Assembly: GCA_007833815.1 (NCBI GenBank)
Contig: CP033464.1
Span: 1,034,501 to 1,098,500, forward strand
Source of the DNA: Brevibacillus laterosporus
GTDB lineage: Bacteria > Bacillota > Bacilli > Brevibacillales > Brevibacillaceae
Direction: 5' to 3'
DNA: 64,000 nucleotides
Shown: positions 36,396 through 44,846 of the stretch, piece by piece
Position numbering within the stretch: position 1 is the stretch's first letter
Layout of the letters: every line of letters begins with the position of its first letter
Translations under genes and position numbers: made by a program
The notes under the pieces: model-generated
What the model saw: only the letters and a program-made list of their open reading frames with translations
Database searches by the model: none
What the model was told of the DNA's origin: nothing

Positions 36396-37187
36396 ATGAA
36401 GAAAAAAACGTTATTGCTAATATGCATAGCATCCTTTCTGTTAGCTTTAGGATGCTTCTATGCTGCTACGAAATATATTAATAAATTAGTACATGAAACA
36501 ATGTATGCCCCAGTTATTAAGGTTGCTCAGGGGAAACAGTTGGAACCATTTCAACCGATTTCGCGAGCAGATATTATCATTGAACAAGAGCAAGTGGACG
36601 AAATTCAACTAGGGGCGATTCAATCTATGGAGGAAGTTTTGGGAAAGCAAAGTGTTCAAACTATTTATTCGGGTGAGCAAATTCTTATCCAAAAATTACG
36701 AGATGGATATTTACTTCCTGAGCCAGGTAAAGCAAGGTATGAATTGCCTATTACGGCTATGATACCTGTTACTGAAATGCGAAAGGGAGATCATGTAAAA
36801 GTTTGGCTTAGATATAAAACAACCGCTGAATTAGAAATTTTACCAAAGCCTACTCACTTTCCAATGAAAAGTATATCCGCAGATCTCCTTTTTACAAGTC
36901 AACTTGTGACTGTAAAGGATAGTAATGGTTTTGAGATTTACACCATTCAGCCACAAATTCTTCCTGATGCAGGCAATATGACAAAAACTTTTTTTCATGG
37001 TTCCCAAACTACTCCGTTAGACGAAATGGAAAAAAGATATTGGGATTATCGAGCACAACCTTCTGCTGTTGCTGCGTTTGTTGGTTTTAATTTAACAGAT
37101 CAACAGTACTTGATCTTAATCGAAGCTTTGCAATATGGAACGATCCAGATTGGCCGTGAAATGTTGAAAGGGGGGAAGGGATATTGA
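36396..37187 (+). CDS. CpaB-like protein (cluster 2)
   Basis: A 263-residue protein with an N-terminal membrane anchor or signal (about 4-27) and a SAF/CpaB-like layout. APVIKVAQGKQLEPFQPIS is followed by a YSGEQILIQKL loop and an AMIPVTEMRKGDHVKVWLRY segment. This mirrors the cluster 1 CpaB pattern, with weak sequence similarity. The start ATG 36396 follows AAGGAG. It overlaps the next gene by four bases (TTGA). Confidence 0.65.
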   Translation: MKKKTLLLICIASFLLALGCFYAATKYINKLVHETMYAPVIKVAQGKQLEPFQPISRADIIIEQEQVDEIQLGAIQSMEEVLGKQSVQTIYSGEQILIQKLRDGYLLPEPGKARYELPITAMIPVTEMRKGDHVKVWLRYKTTAELEILPKPTHFPMKSISADLLFTSQLVTVKDSNGFEIYTIQPQILPDAGNMTKTFFHGSQTTPLDEMEKRYWDYRAQPSAVAAFVGFNLTDQQYLILIEALQYGTIQIGREMLKGGKGY

Positions 37188-38320
37188 GAGGACTAGTATG
37201 TTATCCAATGAAATCTATCGCAAGAATTTTTGTGCCAGAAGAATATGAATATATTTGCGCAGAAAATATAGATGAATTTTCCGGATATTTTCTTGAATAC
37301 CAACCAGACTTTTGTCTAGTGTTTTCAGAGGCTTTTTCAAATCCTGTGTGGGAGTGGCTTCCGATTGTTTTAAGTCGATTACCCATAGATGTTCCAAACT
37401 TTATCATACCTTTGAATAGAGACCAGAAAATGATAGAAGAAATTATTCAAATAAAAGGCTTGTCTCATTTGTATATGTTACCCTCAGGTTTATCTCATTT
37501 CAGTATTAAAGACGAATTGCGTCTTCTACTGAAATCTTCCGAAGATGTAGCGGCTAGAGAAAATCACACAGTGGAAAAGGGAAAAATTTATACCATGATG
37601 AGCTCAGGTGGAGCAGGAGTTACTACATTTTGTTTAAATTACCCTCAATGGTTAGCCAAAAAAAATCCCGAAGTAAGTATTGGAGTATTAGACATGAATA
37701 ATGCAAAGCCGGATATAAGTGATTTCTTTTCTTTAAAAAGTAAAAATCTTGCAAGATTTCGTCCTGACCTTAGTGGGGCTAGTCCCATACTAGGCAGAGA
37801 CTGGCTAGTTGCATTTCAAAAGGTATCATCTTTAAATAATCTCTATTATTCCAATGCTACTAGTAAGTGGAAGAATCACGAAGTTATAACCTTATTGAAT
37901 ACCCTACAAATCACCTTTGACGTATTATTTATAGATTTTGGCAATCCGTTATTACAACTAGAATTATCTAAACAGATTAGTAAACAGTCGGATTATGTTT
38001 ACATATTCAGTCGCCCAGATATGTTTAGCCTACAATATGTCAAAAAAATACTGGATGAAATAGATATAACCAACCTGTCTGTCGGGTTGGTTGCATCTCC
38101 CTACTCAGAAGCAGAGATGAGCAAAGCTCACATGAAGAATCTGGTCCATATTCCAGTTGAAGCAACAATTACTAGAATAGAGGCATCTAGAATACATCAG
38201 TCCAGCATGAGTAGAAGTGTAATGATTAATGAGTTATTTCCACCTAAGGCATATATTCAAAGCTTAAATAGTTTCCCTATGCCAATTGTTTGCACAAAAG
38301 ACCGAGGTATAGCCAAATGA
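37184..38320 (+). CDS. CpaE-like protein with defective P-loop (cluster 2)
   Basis: A 378-residue protein. An N-terminal about 120-residue receiver-like part precedes a MinD-like domain starting KGKIYTMMSSGGAGVTTFCL. The canonical KGGxGKT is replaced by SSGGAGVTT, so both lysines are missing. LFIDFGNPLLQLELSKQI resembles the Walker B region, without the second carboxylate context. Start is TTG 37184 overlapping the cpaB-like stop, behind GGGGAAGG. It seems to be a structural rather than catalytic TadZ relative, unlike the intact cluster 1 version. Confidence 0.6.
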   Translation: MRGLVCYPMKSIARIFVPEEYEYICAENIDEFSGYFLEYQPDFCLVFSEAFSNPVWEWLPIVLSRLPIDVPNFIIPLNRDQKMIEEIIQIKGLSHLYMLPSGLSHFSIKDELRLLLKSSEDVAARENHTVEKGKIYTMMSSGGAGVTTFCLNYPQWLAKKNPEVSIGVLDMNNAKPDISDFFSLKSKNLARFRPDLSGASPILGRDWLVAFQKVSSLNNLYYSNATSKWKNHEVITLLNTLQITFDVLFIDFGNPLLQLELSKQISKQSDYVYIFSRPDMFSLQYVKKILDEIDITNLSVGLVASPYSEAEMSKAHMKNLVHIPVEATITRIEASRIHQSSMSRSVMINELFPPKAYIQSLNSFPMPIVCTKDRGIAK

Positions 38321-39678
38321 ATGAGCAACATAAAGGGAAACAAATGACTCAACGAGCTGAGAAAATTAAGACTATAGATGATGTTAAACAAGCAGCAAGA
38401 GATTATTTAAATCATTATGGAAATTCGAAAGAAGAAAGTCTTGAAATTCAACAAAAGTTGATGTTAGTAGAACAAGGGGATCGAGAAAGCCAACGTGATT
38501 TGATTCTGCGCCTACAGCATTATTTTGAAGAAATCTTACACCGTCCTGTGAGGGAAGAAATCTTGCCCTTTTGTAGCAGTTATGAGGGGCTCGTTTATTC
38601 TACATACGGCTGGGGAATTCTCGATGTAGTTCTACATCTATCTCCCCTCGTAGAAGAGGTAAGAATTACAGCAGAGAAACCGGTTGCTTATCTGGAAAGA
38701 GGGAGTAAAAAATTCCTACCTTATGTACCTACTTGGGATGATGTACAGGTGTTGCAACAAAAGTTAACAAATGCATCAGGTTTAATTTTCCATGAAAAAA
38801 GACCAAGGCTAAGCGGATATTTGAAAAAGTTAAAAGCTCGATTAACGATGTTTACATATCCATATACTAGAAAACCAACCATTATACTTCGTAGGTTTAC
38901 TACTACTTCATTTTCTCTTGATGAGCTAAGACAACAGTCTCAGCCAACATTTGATAAAAAGGTTCAGATGTTGCTTGAGCAACAAGTATATGGGCGAGCC
39001 AATGTATTGGTTATTGGTCCAATGGCTGCGGGAAAAACAACTTTATTAATTTCGATGCTAAAACTTAAAAATCCGCATGAGGACTATATTACTATCTATG
39101 AAAGTGAACATGAGATGCGATTTGCTGATATCTGGCCGGGAGAGGTTATAGAACTACAAAATGTAGAAGAGATTGGCATCAACTTGGAAAGTTGTTTTAA
39201 AGATATATATCGAACAACAGCGAATACGGTACTAATAGGCGAGATTCGTGAACCTTTAGAAGCGTATCATTTTGTCAATGCAGGAATTCGAGGAACAGAT
39301 GCTACGATTGCAGCCTTGCATGAACGATTCCCAGATAAAGCTCTTCATGATTTAACAGATTTGGTCTTCCAATATGGGGGGAGGAGCGTCGAATTAACTC
39401 AAGAAAGAATTAGCCGAGCAGTTAATTTCATTAACTCCTTAAAATTCCGTAATACGGGACACAGATACATTGATGCTATCTATACCAGTAATTGGAATGA
39501 GAAAATGAGCAGAGTTGAATCTATTCCTTTAGTTACATTCAACGTAGCTGCGGGCGAATATGAGTGGACAGGAAGTAAAATCAGTAGGCAGTTAGCCGAG
39601 TATATGTGTCTAATGGGACAAGCTGATCTGGAGGTTTTGCAAGAATTGGGATTGATTGAAAAGGGGTGTGTTCTATGA
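38317..39678 (+). CDS. TadA/CpaF-type secretion ATPase (cluster 2)
   Basis: A 453-residue secretion ATPase. Walker A is GPMAAGKTTLL, Walker B TVLIGEIREPLEA and the His-box region ATIAALHERFPD. It is more diverged from standard CpaF than the cluster 1 protein but keeps the catalytic lysine. The start ATG 38317 overlaps the previous stop (ATGA). It is the only ATPase of cluster 2 that looks active. Confidence 0.8.
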   Translation: MNEQHKGKQMTQRAEKIKTIDDVKQAARDYLNHYGNSKEESLEIQQKLMLVEQGDRESQRDLILRLQHYFEEILHRPVREEILPFCSSYEGLVYSTYGWGILDVVLHLSPLVEEVRITAEKPVAYLERGSKKFLPYVPTWDDVQVLQQKLTNASGLIFHEKRPRLSGYLKKLKARLTMFTYPYTRKPTIILRRFTTTSFSLDELRQQSQPTFDKKVQMLLEQQVYGRANVLVIGPMAAGKTTLLISMLKLKNPHEDYITIYESEHEMRFADIWPGEVIELQNVEEIGINLESCFKDIYRTTANTVLIGEIREPLEAYHFVNAGIRGTDATIAALHERFPDKALHDLTDLVFQYGGRSVELTQERISRAVNFINSLKFRNTGHRYIDAIYTSNWNEKMSRVESIPLVTFNVAAGEYEWTGSKISRQLAEYMCLMGQADLEVLQELGLIEKGCVL

Positions 39679-40580
39679 ATTACTTACTCCTTTTACCCAT
39701 GCTACTCTGCTTCATAATTGGTTTTTATTCTCTTGGGATTCTGGTCTACAAAAGTTGGTTGAGAAAACAGGTTATTTATCCAAAAGCTTTGTGGAAATTG
39801 CGTGAGCTTTTCATGAATGATAAAAACACTCGATATATGTACACCAGAGTTGCTTTGTGGTGTGACGTAGTCGGAGTTTATAGTCCAGAGATATTTACAC
39901 TACTTTCCTTAATTGGTTCAGTCGTGGGATTTTCATTAGGATTACTTACTAAAAATATAGTAGTTTCGTTATCATTATTTCTACTATTTTTTTTAATGCC
40001 TTGGTTATTTCTTTATGCTGCTTATATGGTAAGAATTAATCGGAAAATTAAATCCTTTGCGGTATTTATTGACCTCTTTGCTCGGTATTATAGCGGACAT
40101 AAGAATATCATGTTAGCTTTTCGAGAAATGATTTATGAATGCCCAAAAGATCTTCAATCAGAATTAATTGTATTGAACAATAAGTTAGCAGACGGAAGTC
40201 GTTTTCATCTTGCTTTAGAACAGTTTGCTGAGAGATTAAATCATTCTTGGGCAGAAGATTTTGCAACATATATTATGAGTGGATTGGAAGGTGAGACAGA
40301 AGATATTCAAACTGCCCTTAATCGCTTAACAAATGAAATGTTTGTTCAGCAAGATCAAATGAATGAACGCCGGAGTGAAATTCATGCCATTTGGATTAGT
40401 TTGATTGTTGTTATTATGATTTGTCTTCTGTTAATTCCTTATAATCAAATACTTTTAGAAGATTCTTATCGACTATATTTCTTTACAGCTGATGGACAAT
40501 CACTGCTTTCTTTAGCAATGATGACTTGGTCTTTTTCAATTCTGTTAGCATTTATTTGGGGGCGGAGGAGTGGTTCATGA
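39675..40580 (+). CDS. TadB-like membrane platform protein (cluster 2)
   Basis: A 301-residue protein with an N-terminal helix, a helix pair at about 75-120 and a C-terminal pair. The cytoplasmic middle contains ARYYSGHKNIMLAFREMIYE and ALNRLTNEMFVQQDQMNE. The shape is that of a T2SF F-domain protein. The start ATG 39675 overlaps the ATPase stop (ATGA). It is followed by a TadC-like gene in the same way as in cluster 1. Confidence 0.7.
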   Translation: MNYLLLLPMLLCFIIGFYSLGILVYKSWLRKQVIYPKALWKLRELFMNDKNTRYMYTRVALWCDVVGVYSPEIFTLLSLIGSVVGFSLGLLTKNIVVSLSLFLLFFLMPWLFLYAAYMVRINRKIKSFAVFIDLFARYYSGHKNIMLAFREMIYECPKDLQSELIVLNNKLADGSRFHLALEQFAERLNHSWAEDFATYIMSGLEGETEDIQTALNRLTNEMFVQQDQMNERRSEIHAIWISLIVVIMICLLLIPYNQILLEDSYRLYFFTADGQSLLSLAMMTWSFSILLAFIWGRRSGS

Positions 40581-41419
40581 TACCTTATTTGTCCCATCTT
40601 TATTTACTTGGTACTACTATTTTACTTTTTATCAGTTTTTTAGCCGTTCTACTCGTCATGACAAAAAATGTTCGTATTAAGCCAAGATATCTATCTCAAA
40701 CATTATGGAATCGGTGGAGAGGAACGCTAGAAGAGGAAAACGGTGAGAAGTGGGACGAGCTTTTACAAAAAGCTGGACATCTATTGGGCTGGGGTAAGTC
40801 AGAATGGATAGCCATGCAATACTTTGGAGGTCTAGCCATCTTTTTAGTGCTGGTAGTAGCAAAGATTATATTTTTTTCATCAGCGCTCTCTCTATTCTGG
40901 ATATTCGTAATTCCGACAATTGCCTACTTTATACCTTATGTTCTTTTGAAATGGTGGGCTTCCCATCGAGAAGACATGCTTAGTCAGGATATTGCCCGAT
41001 TTACTAACAGATACATAGCCTTATTGGAGAATAATGTCCCCGCTTATTCTGCAATGGTAAAGGCAGCAAGGCCTACCAAGCATTTAAAACGATATCTACC
41101 ATCTTTATCAGAATGGAATAGGGACAAAGTGACCGCACTTGAGCAGTTTAAGCGTGATCTAGGTGTGGAAGATGCAATTATTCTGGTTTCCAATATGCGT
41201 ACTTTAGAACAGATGCCTGCGACCCTTCTATCACAAACCATGCATCGTCTTGAGGTGACTGTGGATAACCGCAGAATGTTTCGTCAACGCCAAAGGATTA
41301 AATCCTTAGGTATGGCTTATAGCCTGATTGTTTATCCGGCGTTTTACATAGGCCTGATCGTAGCTATGTTTCCATGGTACAAGTTTTTAAGTGAGATTCT
41401 AAACAAATATTTGGTGTAA
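40577..41419 (+). CDS. TadC-like membrane platform protein (cluster 2)
   Basis: A 280-residue F-domain-like protein with one N-terminal helix (about 8-28), two middle helices (about 80-125) and one at the end. The middle region has ARFTNRYIALLENNVPAYSA. The start ATG 40577 overlaps the previous stop (ATGA). After it come only a 54-residue ORF and a truncated ORF before the prophage, so the pilin and peptidase genes of this cluster are missing from the window. Confidence 0.7.
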   Translation: MIPYLSHLYLLGTTILLFISFLAVLLVMTKNVRIKPRYLSQTLWNRWRGTLEEENGEKWDELLQKAGHLLGWGKSEWIAMQYFGGLAIFLVLVVAKIIFFSSALSLFWIFVIPTIAYFIPYVLLKWWASHREDMLSQDIARFTNRYIALLENNVPAYSAMVKAARPTKHLKRYLPSLSEWNRDKVTALEQFKRDLGVEDAIILVSNMRTLEQMPATLLSQTMHRLEVTVDNRRMFRQRQRIKSLGMAYSLIVYPAFYIGLIVAMFPWYKFLSEILNKYLV

Positions 41420-41433
41420 GGGAGGGGGGGGAT

Positions 41434-41598
41434 GTGAGCAAGTTTTTTGCAGTATTATGCTGCATTATTTTTACACTAGGAATCATTGTGAGTTCCATGG
41501 GCTCTTTAAATGAAGCTGTAGTAAAAAAGGATGGTTTGCGTGATAAAACAGTCAAATGGATCGACAATGCAATTCCAGTAAATACCCTATCTAAATAA
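41434..41598 (+). CDS. Small membrane protein (54 aa), cluster 2
   Basis: A 54-residue ORF with GTG start 41434 behind GGGAGGGGGGG. One N-terminal hydrophobic helix (FFAVLCCIIFTLGIIVSSMG) is followed by a short polar tail ending NAIPVNTLSK. It stands where cluster 1 has its Flp pilin, but lacks the Flp Glu motif. It could be a minor pilin-like or membrane accessory protein. Confidence 0.5.
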   Translation: MSKFFAVLCCIIFTLGIIVSSMGSLNEAVVKKDGLRDKTVKWIDNAIPVNTLSK

Positions 41599-41629
41599 AG
41601 CCTATAAATAAAAGCGAGGAGTGTTGTAT

Positions 41630-41662
41630 ATGTCTAAGATGTTTTTTATTTTACTTATATAG
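41630..41662 (+). pseudogene. Truncated ORF at the prophage junction
   Basis: ATG 41630 behind GCGAGGAGTG opens a frame MSKMFFILLI that stops after ten codons, just at the phage junction. The start resembles MSKFFAVL of the preceding small gene. It is probably the 5' end of a further small pilus gene whose remainder was displaced by the prophage. Confidence 0.5.
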
Positions 41663-41740
41663 GGTAAAAACGTTGATTTAACAACACTTTAGGCGGCGCT
41701 ATACCGCCTTTTGCAAACAAAATGCAAACCTTTATTGCAC
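41650..41740. mobile_element. Probable prophage attachment region (attL side)
   Basis: The change from the Tad operon to phage genes falls between the truncated ORF and the integrase stop at 41740. The interval has a GGCGG/CCGCC hairpin at 41692-41708 followed by TTTT, and two direct TGCAAAC repeats at 41713-41730. A third TGCAAAC lies at about 42940 beyond the integrase gene, so these may be arm-type integrase sites. The core cannot be fixed without the attR side. Confidence 0.5.
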
Positions 41741-42897
41741 TAAAGTGCGTTTTTGGGAGGGAAAATAGCATTTTCAAGAGATGCAATTGCTTCCTGTTGC
41801 ATGGTCATACTAACGTGGCTATATCGGTCTAAAGTGATTCCTATGTTAGCGTGACCTAACAATTCGGAAACAATTTTAGGATGTACACCAGTTTCAAGCA
41901 GAAGTGTCGCTACTGTGTGTCGTAGATCATGGATACGGATATCAGGTAAACCAGCCTCTTCTAAAATCTTTCTAAGCTTTCGGCGGACAGGTGTTGCGGA
42001 GTAAGGCAATCCATCCTCAGGACGACAACATACGAGTCCATCTACATTAAAAGTAGGTCCATACAATAATTTTCTTTGAGCTTGTTCAGCTTTATGCTGT
42101 TTTAAAGGAGTAATAAGGCTTTCGGACAAAGAAATTATTCTCTCGCTACTTTTTGTTTTTGGGGCAGTTAAACGATATTCTCCTCGTGTTCTTACAAGCT
42201 GTTGTTTTACATGTATAATTTTTTTCTCGAAATCAATATCTTTCCACGCTAACCCAAAAACTTCTGCATAGCGCATCCCGGTTGTTACAGATAGCAATAC
42301 AGGTATGCACATTTCTTTTCCTTTTACGCTTTCAACTAATGATTGGACCTGTTCTCTTGTTAAGACAAGCGTTTCTTTCTTCTCAACACGTGGCAACTCT
42401 ACTAATCGAGCAACGTTACGAGTAATCATTTGCCAGCGTTCGGCATTTTGTAATGCTTTATGTATTAACCCGTGAATGTGACGTATCGTAATAGGAGATA
42501 CTCCACCTTCACGATACATGGCACCGTCTTTTAATAAATCTCCATACATCTTTTGTAAATGCATAGCTTTTAAGTCTTTTAACTTAATCCTGCCAATCCT
42601 TGGTGTAATGTAACGTTTTACGCGATTCTCATATACATTGTGTGTGGTGTGCCTGGTGGAAGTCTTCGCGTAGTTTTCAAGCCAATAATCCATGTATTGG
42701 CTAATTGTCATATCACTAGCATCAACTGTAAGGCCAGTTTGAAGCTCATGCAGTTTTTGGGTCATAGCCTGTTGAGCTTCTTTTTTTGTATTGTAACCGG
42801 AAAACCACTTTTGCTTTCGTTTTCCCGTAATTTCATCTCGTGGCAATTCGACCACAAAGCACCATTTGTCTCCACGTTTTCTAACATGCCCTTTCAT
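41740..42897 (-). CDS. int: Tyrosine-type phage integrase
   Basis: A 385-residue recombinase. An AP2-like arm-binding N-terminus (KGHVRKRGDKWCFVVELP) is followed by a SAM-like core-binding domain (about 65-160). The catalytic domain has Arg in TTGMRYAEVFGLAW, HDLRHT, LLGHANIGITLDRYSHV and Tyr as nucleophile. It inserts and, with an excisionase, excises the prophage. The start ATG 42897 follows GGGGGAAGAACG. It points toward the attachment region, as is usual. Confidence 0.96.
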   Translation of the reverse strand: MKGHVRKRGDKWCFVVELPRDEITGKRKQKWFSGYNTKKEAQQAMTQKLHELQTGLTVDASDMTISQYMDYWLENYAKTSTRHTTHNVYENRVKRYITPRIGRIKLKDLKAMHLQKMYGDLLKDGAMYREGGVSPITIRHIHGLIHKALQNAERWQMITRNVARLVELPRVEKKETLVLTREQVQSLVESVKGKEMCIPVLLSVTTGMRYAEVFGLAWKDIDFEKKIIHVKQQLVRTRGEYRLTAPKTKSSERIISLSESLITPLKQHKAEQAQRKLLYGPTFNVDGLVCCRPEDGLPYSATPVRRKLRKILEEAGLPDIRIHDLRHTVATLLLETGVHPKIVSELLGHANIGITLDRYSHVSMTMQQEAIASLENAIFPPKNAL

Positions 42898-43168
42898 CGT
42901 TCTTCCCCCTTACACTAGACTAAAATTCATATAGAAAATTTTGCAAACCAATTCATACAAACGATGGAAATGAATCGCTAAATATATGTAATCCATGCGT
43001 CTTAAAAAATATTATACAGTAAAACTTAGATGATTATAAAAATTTAAGAATCTGTGGTAGAAAAAAAGAGAATGAAGAGTAAAATGTTAATGAAGTGAAA
43101 AAAGATACTGAATGAAAGGAGAAAAGTTATAAGAGAGATTTTACTACTGATAGATTGAGGTAATATGA

Positions 43169-43837
43169 ATGGACACTTTCATGTACATAACTTTAGGAAG
43201 TATTGATATTCTGGCGATTTTAGTTCTGGCGTTCAAGGTATTTCGCTTCCCTCTAGCATGGAAAAAAGAGTTTTTAATCATATCAATCACAGCATCATTA
43301 ATATCATACCTAAATAGGGTAGTACTCGATATTCCGAGTGTTGACAGTTGGTTGCAATATACGATAATTATTTTATTTTTTAGATATATGTTAACGGTTA
43401 AGTTATTTGACAGTATTGTAATAGCGACTGTAGGGTATCTAGGCTTTAACATCGTGCAATACAGTACTTACGTAGTTATGCTCTGGACAGGGGTAGTATC
43501 GTTTGCTGATGGACAAGCTCTAACAAATCTGGGAACTTATCTAATACAAGTCGCGACTCATCTATTTGTTTTTCTTATAGCTTGGTTAATTTATAGGTAT
43601 AATCATGGGTTTTCATTTATTATGGTGCCCCCACACGACGTGCACATAAAAACTAAAATGACGCCTTTAAAATTCCTAATAATTACAATGGTATTTCTAT
43701 CTTCAACAACAATTTTATTTGTAACAAATTGGATGATTTCATTTAATGGGAATCCAACTTGGCTAGTTCCTGTTTTTATAATCTATTTAATTATCCTTTT
43801 CAAGTTGCTCGAAAAAAAGGAAATGACCAATGATTGA
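43169..43837 (+). CDS. AgrC-sensor-like membrane protein without kinase domain
   Basis: A 222-residue integral membrane protein with seven predicted helices (about 7-30, 35-55, 62-80, 82-107, 121-143, 169-190, 196-215). The first six or seven helices and the short basic end have the layout of AgrC peptide sensors. The frame ends with KLLEKKEMTND, and no dimerisation/phosphoacceptor or ATPase domain follows. Its stop overlaps agrB (ATGA-like). I propose a receptor or anti-regulator for the peptide. It could instead be an unrelated permease-like protein. The start ATG 43169 follows TTGAGG. Confidence 0.6.
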   Translation: MDTFMYITLGSIDILAILVLAFKVFRFPLAWKKEFLIISITASLISYLNRVVLDIPSVDSWLQYTIIILFFRYMLTVKLFDSIVIATVGYLGFNIVQYSTYVVMLWTGVVSFADGQALTNLGTYLIQVATHLFVFLIAWLIYRYNHGFSFIMVPPHDVHIKTKMTPLKFLIITMVFLSSTTILFVTNWMISFNGNPTWLVPVFIIYLIILFKLLEKKEMTND

Positions 43838-44342
43838 AAAACTATCTTATTCTCTTGCGGTTAAGATTCATGACGCCAATCCCGATAAAAAAGAGAGTGT
43901 GGATGTTTTATCTTATTCATTGTCCATTACCCTTAATTATTTACTAGTATTATCTTTTTCTTTATTGATCGGTTACTTAACAAATGAATTTGTTGACACG
44001 ATTATTTCAATGGTGAGTTTTATTGCTCTACGTATTTTTTCAAAGGGGTATCATGCAAAATCATTAACTACATGCTTTATTTTGACAACAGCGATCATAT
44101 CATTGATTCCTCATGTTCCAATGCAAGATTATACGAGTGTTACTAATATATTAAACGTTTTTATGGTGCTATTTTTCGCACCAAATGGTAGCTTCGAGGG
44201 AGAGGTAATCCCCCAGAAAAGAGTTTATTTACTAAAAGGAATTTCATTGATTATAGTCCTATCCAACTTTATTATCTCGTCGCATATTGTGGCTCTATCT
44301 TTTTTTGCACAATCATTATTATTACTCCCTAAAAGGAGGTGA
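43830..44342 (+). CDS. agrB: AgrB-family peptide-processing protease
   Basis: A 170-residue membrane protein of the AgrB family. The catalytic pair H75 and C82 lies in LRIFSKGYHAKSLTTCFIL, seven residues apart as in S. aureus AgrB. About five membrane helices are present. AgrB cuts the C-terminal part of the AgrD propeptide and forms the (thio)lactone. It overlaps the sensor-like gene by 8 bases and is followed after five bases by an AgrD-like ORF. Finding it in a prophage, between integrase and repressor, is unusual. Confidence 0.9.
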   Translation: MIEKLSYSLAVKIHDANPDKKESVDVLSYSLSITLNYLLVLSFSLLIGYLTNEFVDTIISMVSFIALRIFSKGYHAKSLTTCFILTTAIISLIPHVPMQDYTSVTNILNVFMVLFFAPNGSFEGEVIPQKRVYLLKGISLIIVLSNFIISSHIVALSFFAQSLLLLPKRR

Positions 44343-44347
44343 GGACA

Positions 44348-44467
44348 ATGAATAAACAGTTCGCGAAAACAATTTCAAAGGGATTAGGCACTTTGGGTAA
44401 GGTTTATACAAAGCTTGCCAAAGTTACAATCGGTAGCCCAGTTGTACCTAAAGAATTAAGAAAGTAA
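44348..44467 (+). CDS. agrD: AgrD-like autoinducer propeptide (39 aa)
   Basis: A 39-residue ORF with start ATG 44348 behind AAAAGGAGGTGAGG. It has an amphipathic basic N-terminus (KQFAKTISKGLGTLGK) and ends KVTIGSPVVPKELRK. The VPKEL tail is like the AgrB recognition tail of staphylococcal AgrD (EVPKEL). There is no cysteine anywhere; only Thr 28 and Ser 31 could act as ring nucleophile near the expected cleavage site. It directly follows agrB. The mature signal might be a lactone through Thr/Ser or a linear peptide. Confidence 0.8.
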   Translation: MNKQFAKTISKGLGTLGKVYTKLAKVTIGSPVVPKELRK

Positions 44468-44477
44468 GAGTAGAGCT

Positions 44478-44846
44478 ATGGGGAATTCGCCAAAGTTTTT
44501 TGGAATAACGCCGTCAGGGAATAGAAGCGATAGATCAGCGTATGTAGAACTCTCAATAGATGACTTTAATTTCGTTAATCGGTATAACGATACAACCATT
44601 GCATACAATACGAATAAAGGGTTATTCTTACCTGTGAACTCGTTGGAAGGTATGTTCATTTGTCTTGAAAAATACGGATTCACAAACTTAGACTCAACGA
44701 ATGTCACAAATCTTAAAAATATAGAAAGTGTAGATGTTAGTCCATATGGGATCGGCGTCCACTTTCCAAACGGAATGCATACAACTGCATCTCGGATCAA
44801 GTATAAACAATTTTTAAAAGACTTACCGAAAAGGCCACCTAAATAA
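44478..44846 (+). CDS. Stand-alone LytTR-type DNA-binding regulator
   Basis: A 122-residue protein whose C-terminal about 95 residues follow the LytTR pattern. FLPVNSLEGMFICLEKYGFTNL corresponds to the LEExL region. STNVTNLKNIESVDVSPYG corresponds to the HRSxLVNLxxI segment, and GMHTTASRIKYKQFLKDL to the pVSRxxyxxL end. No receiver domain precedes it, unlike AgrA. It lies 11 bases after the AgrD-like ORF in the same operon and is the likely output regulator. The start ATG 44478 has a weak AAGAGTAGAG site. The assignment is from pattern recognition, without a profile search. Confidence 0.7.
   Translation: MGNSPKFFGITPSGNRSDRSAYVELSIDDFNFVNRYNDTTIAYNTNKGLFLPVNSLEGMFICLEKYGFTNLDSTNVTNLKNIESVDVSPYGIGVHFPNGMHTTASRIKYKQFLKDLPKRPPK

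Noticed and set aside
42898..43168. LytTR-type direct-repeat operators upstream of the agr-like operon
   Set aside because: Single partial matches exist but no pair at the expected spacing, so no operator is claimed.
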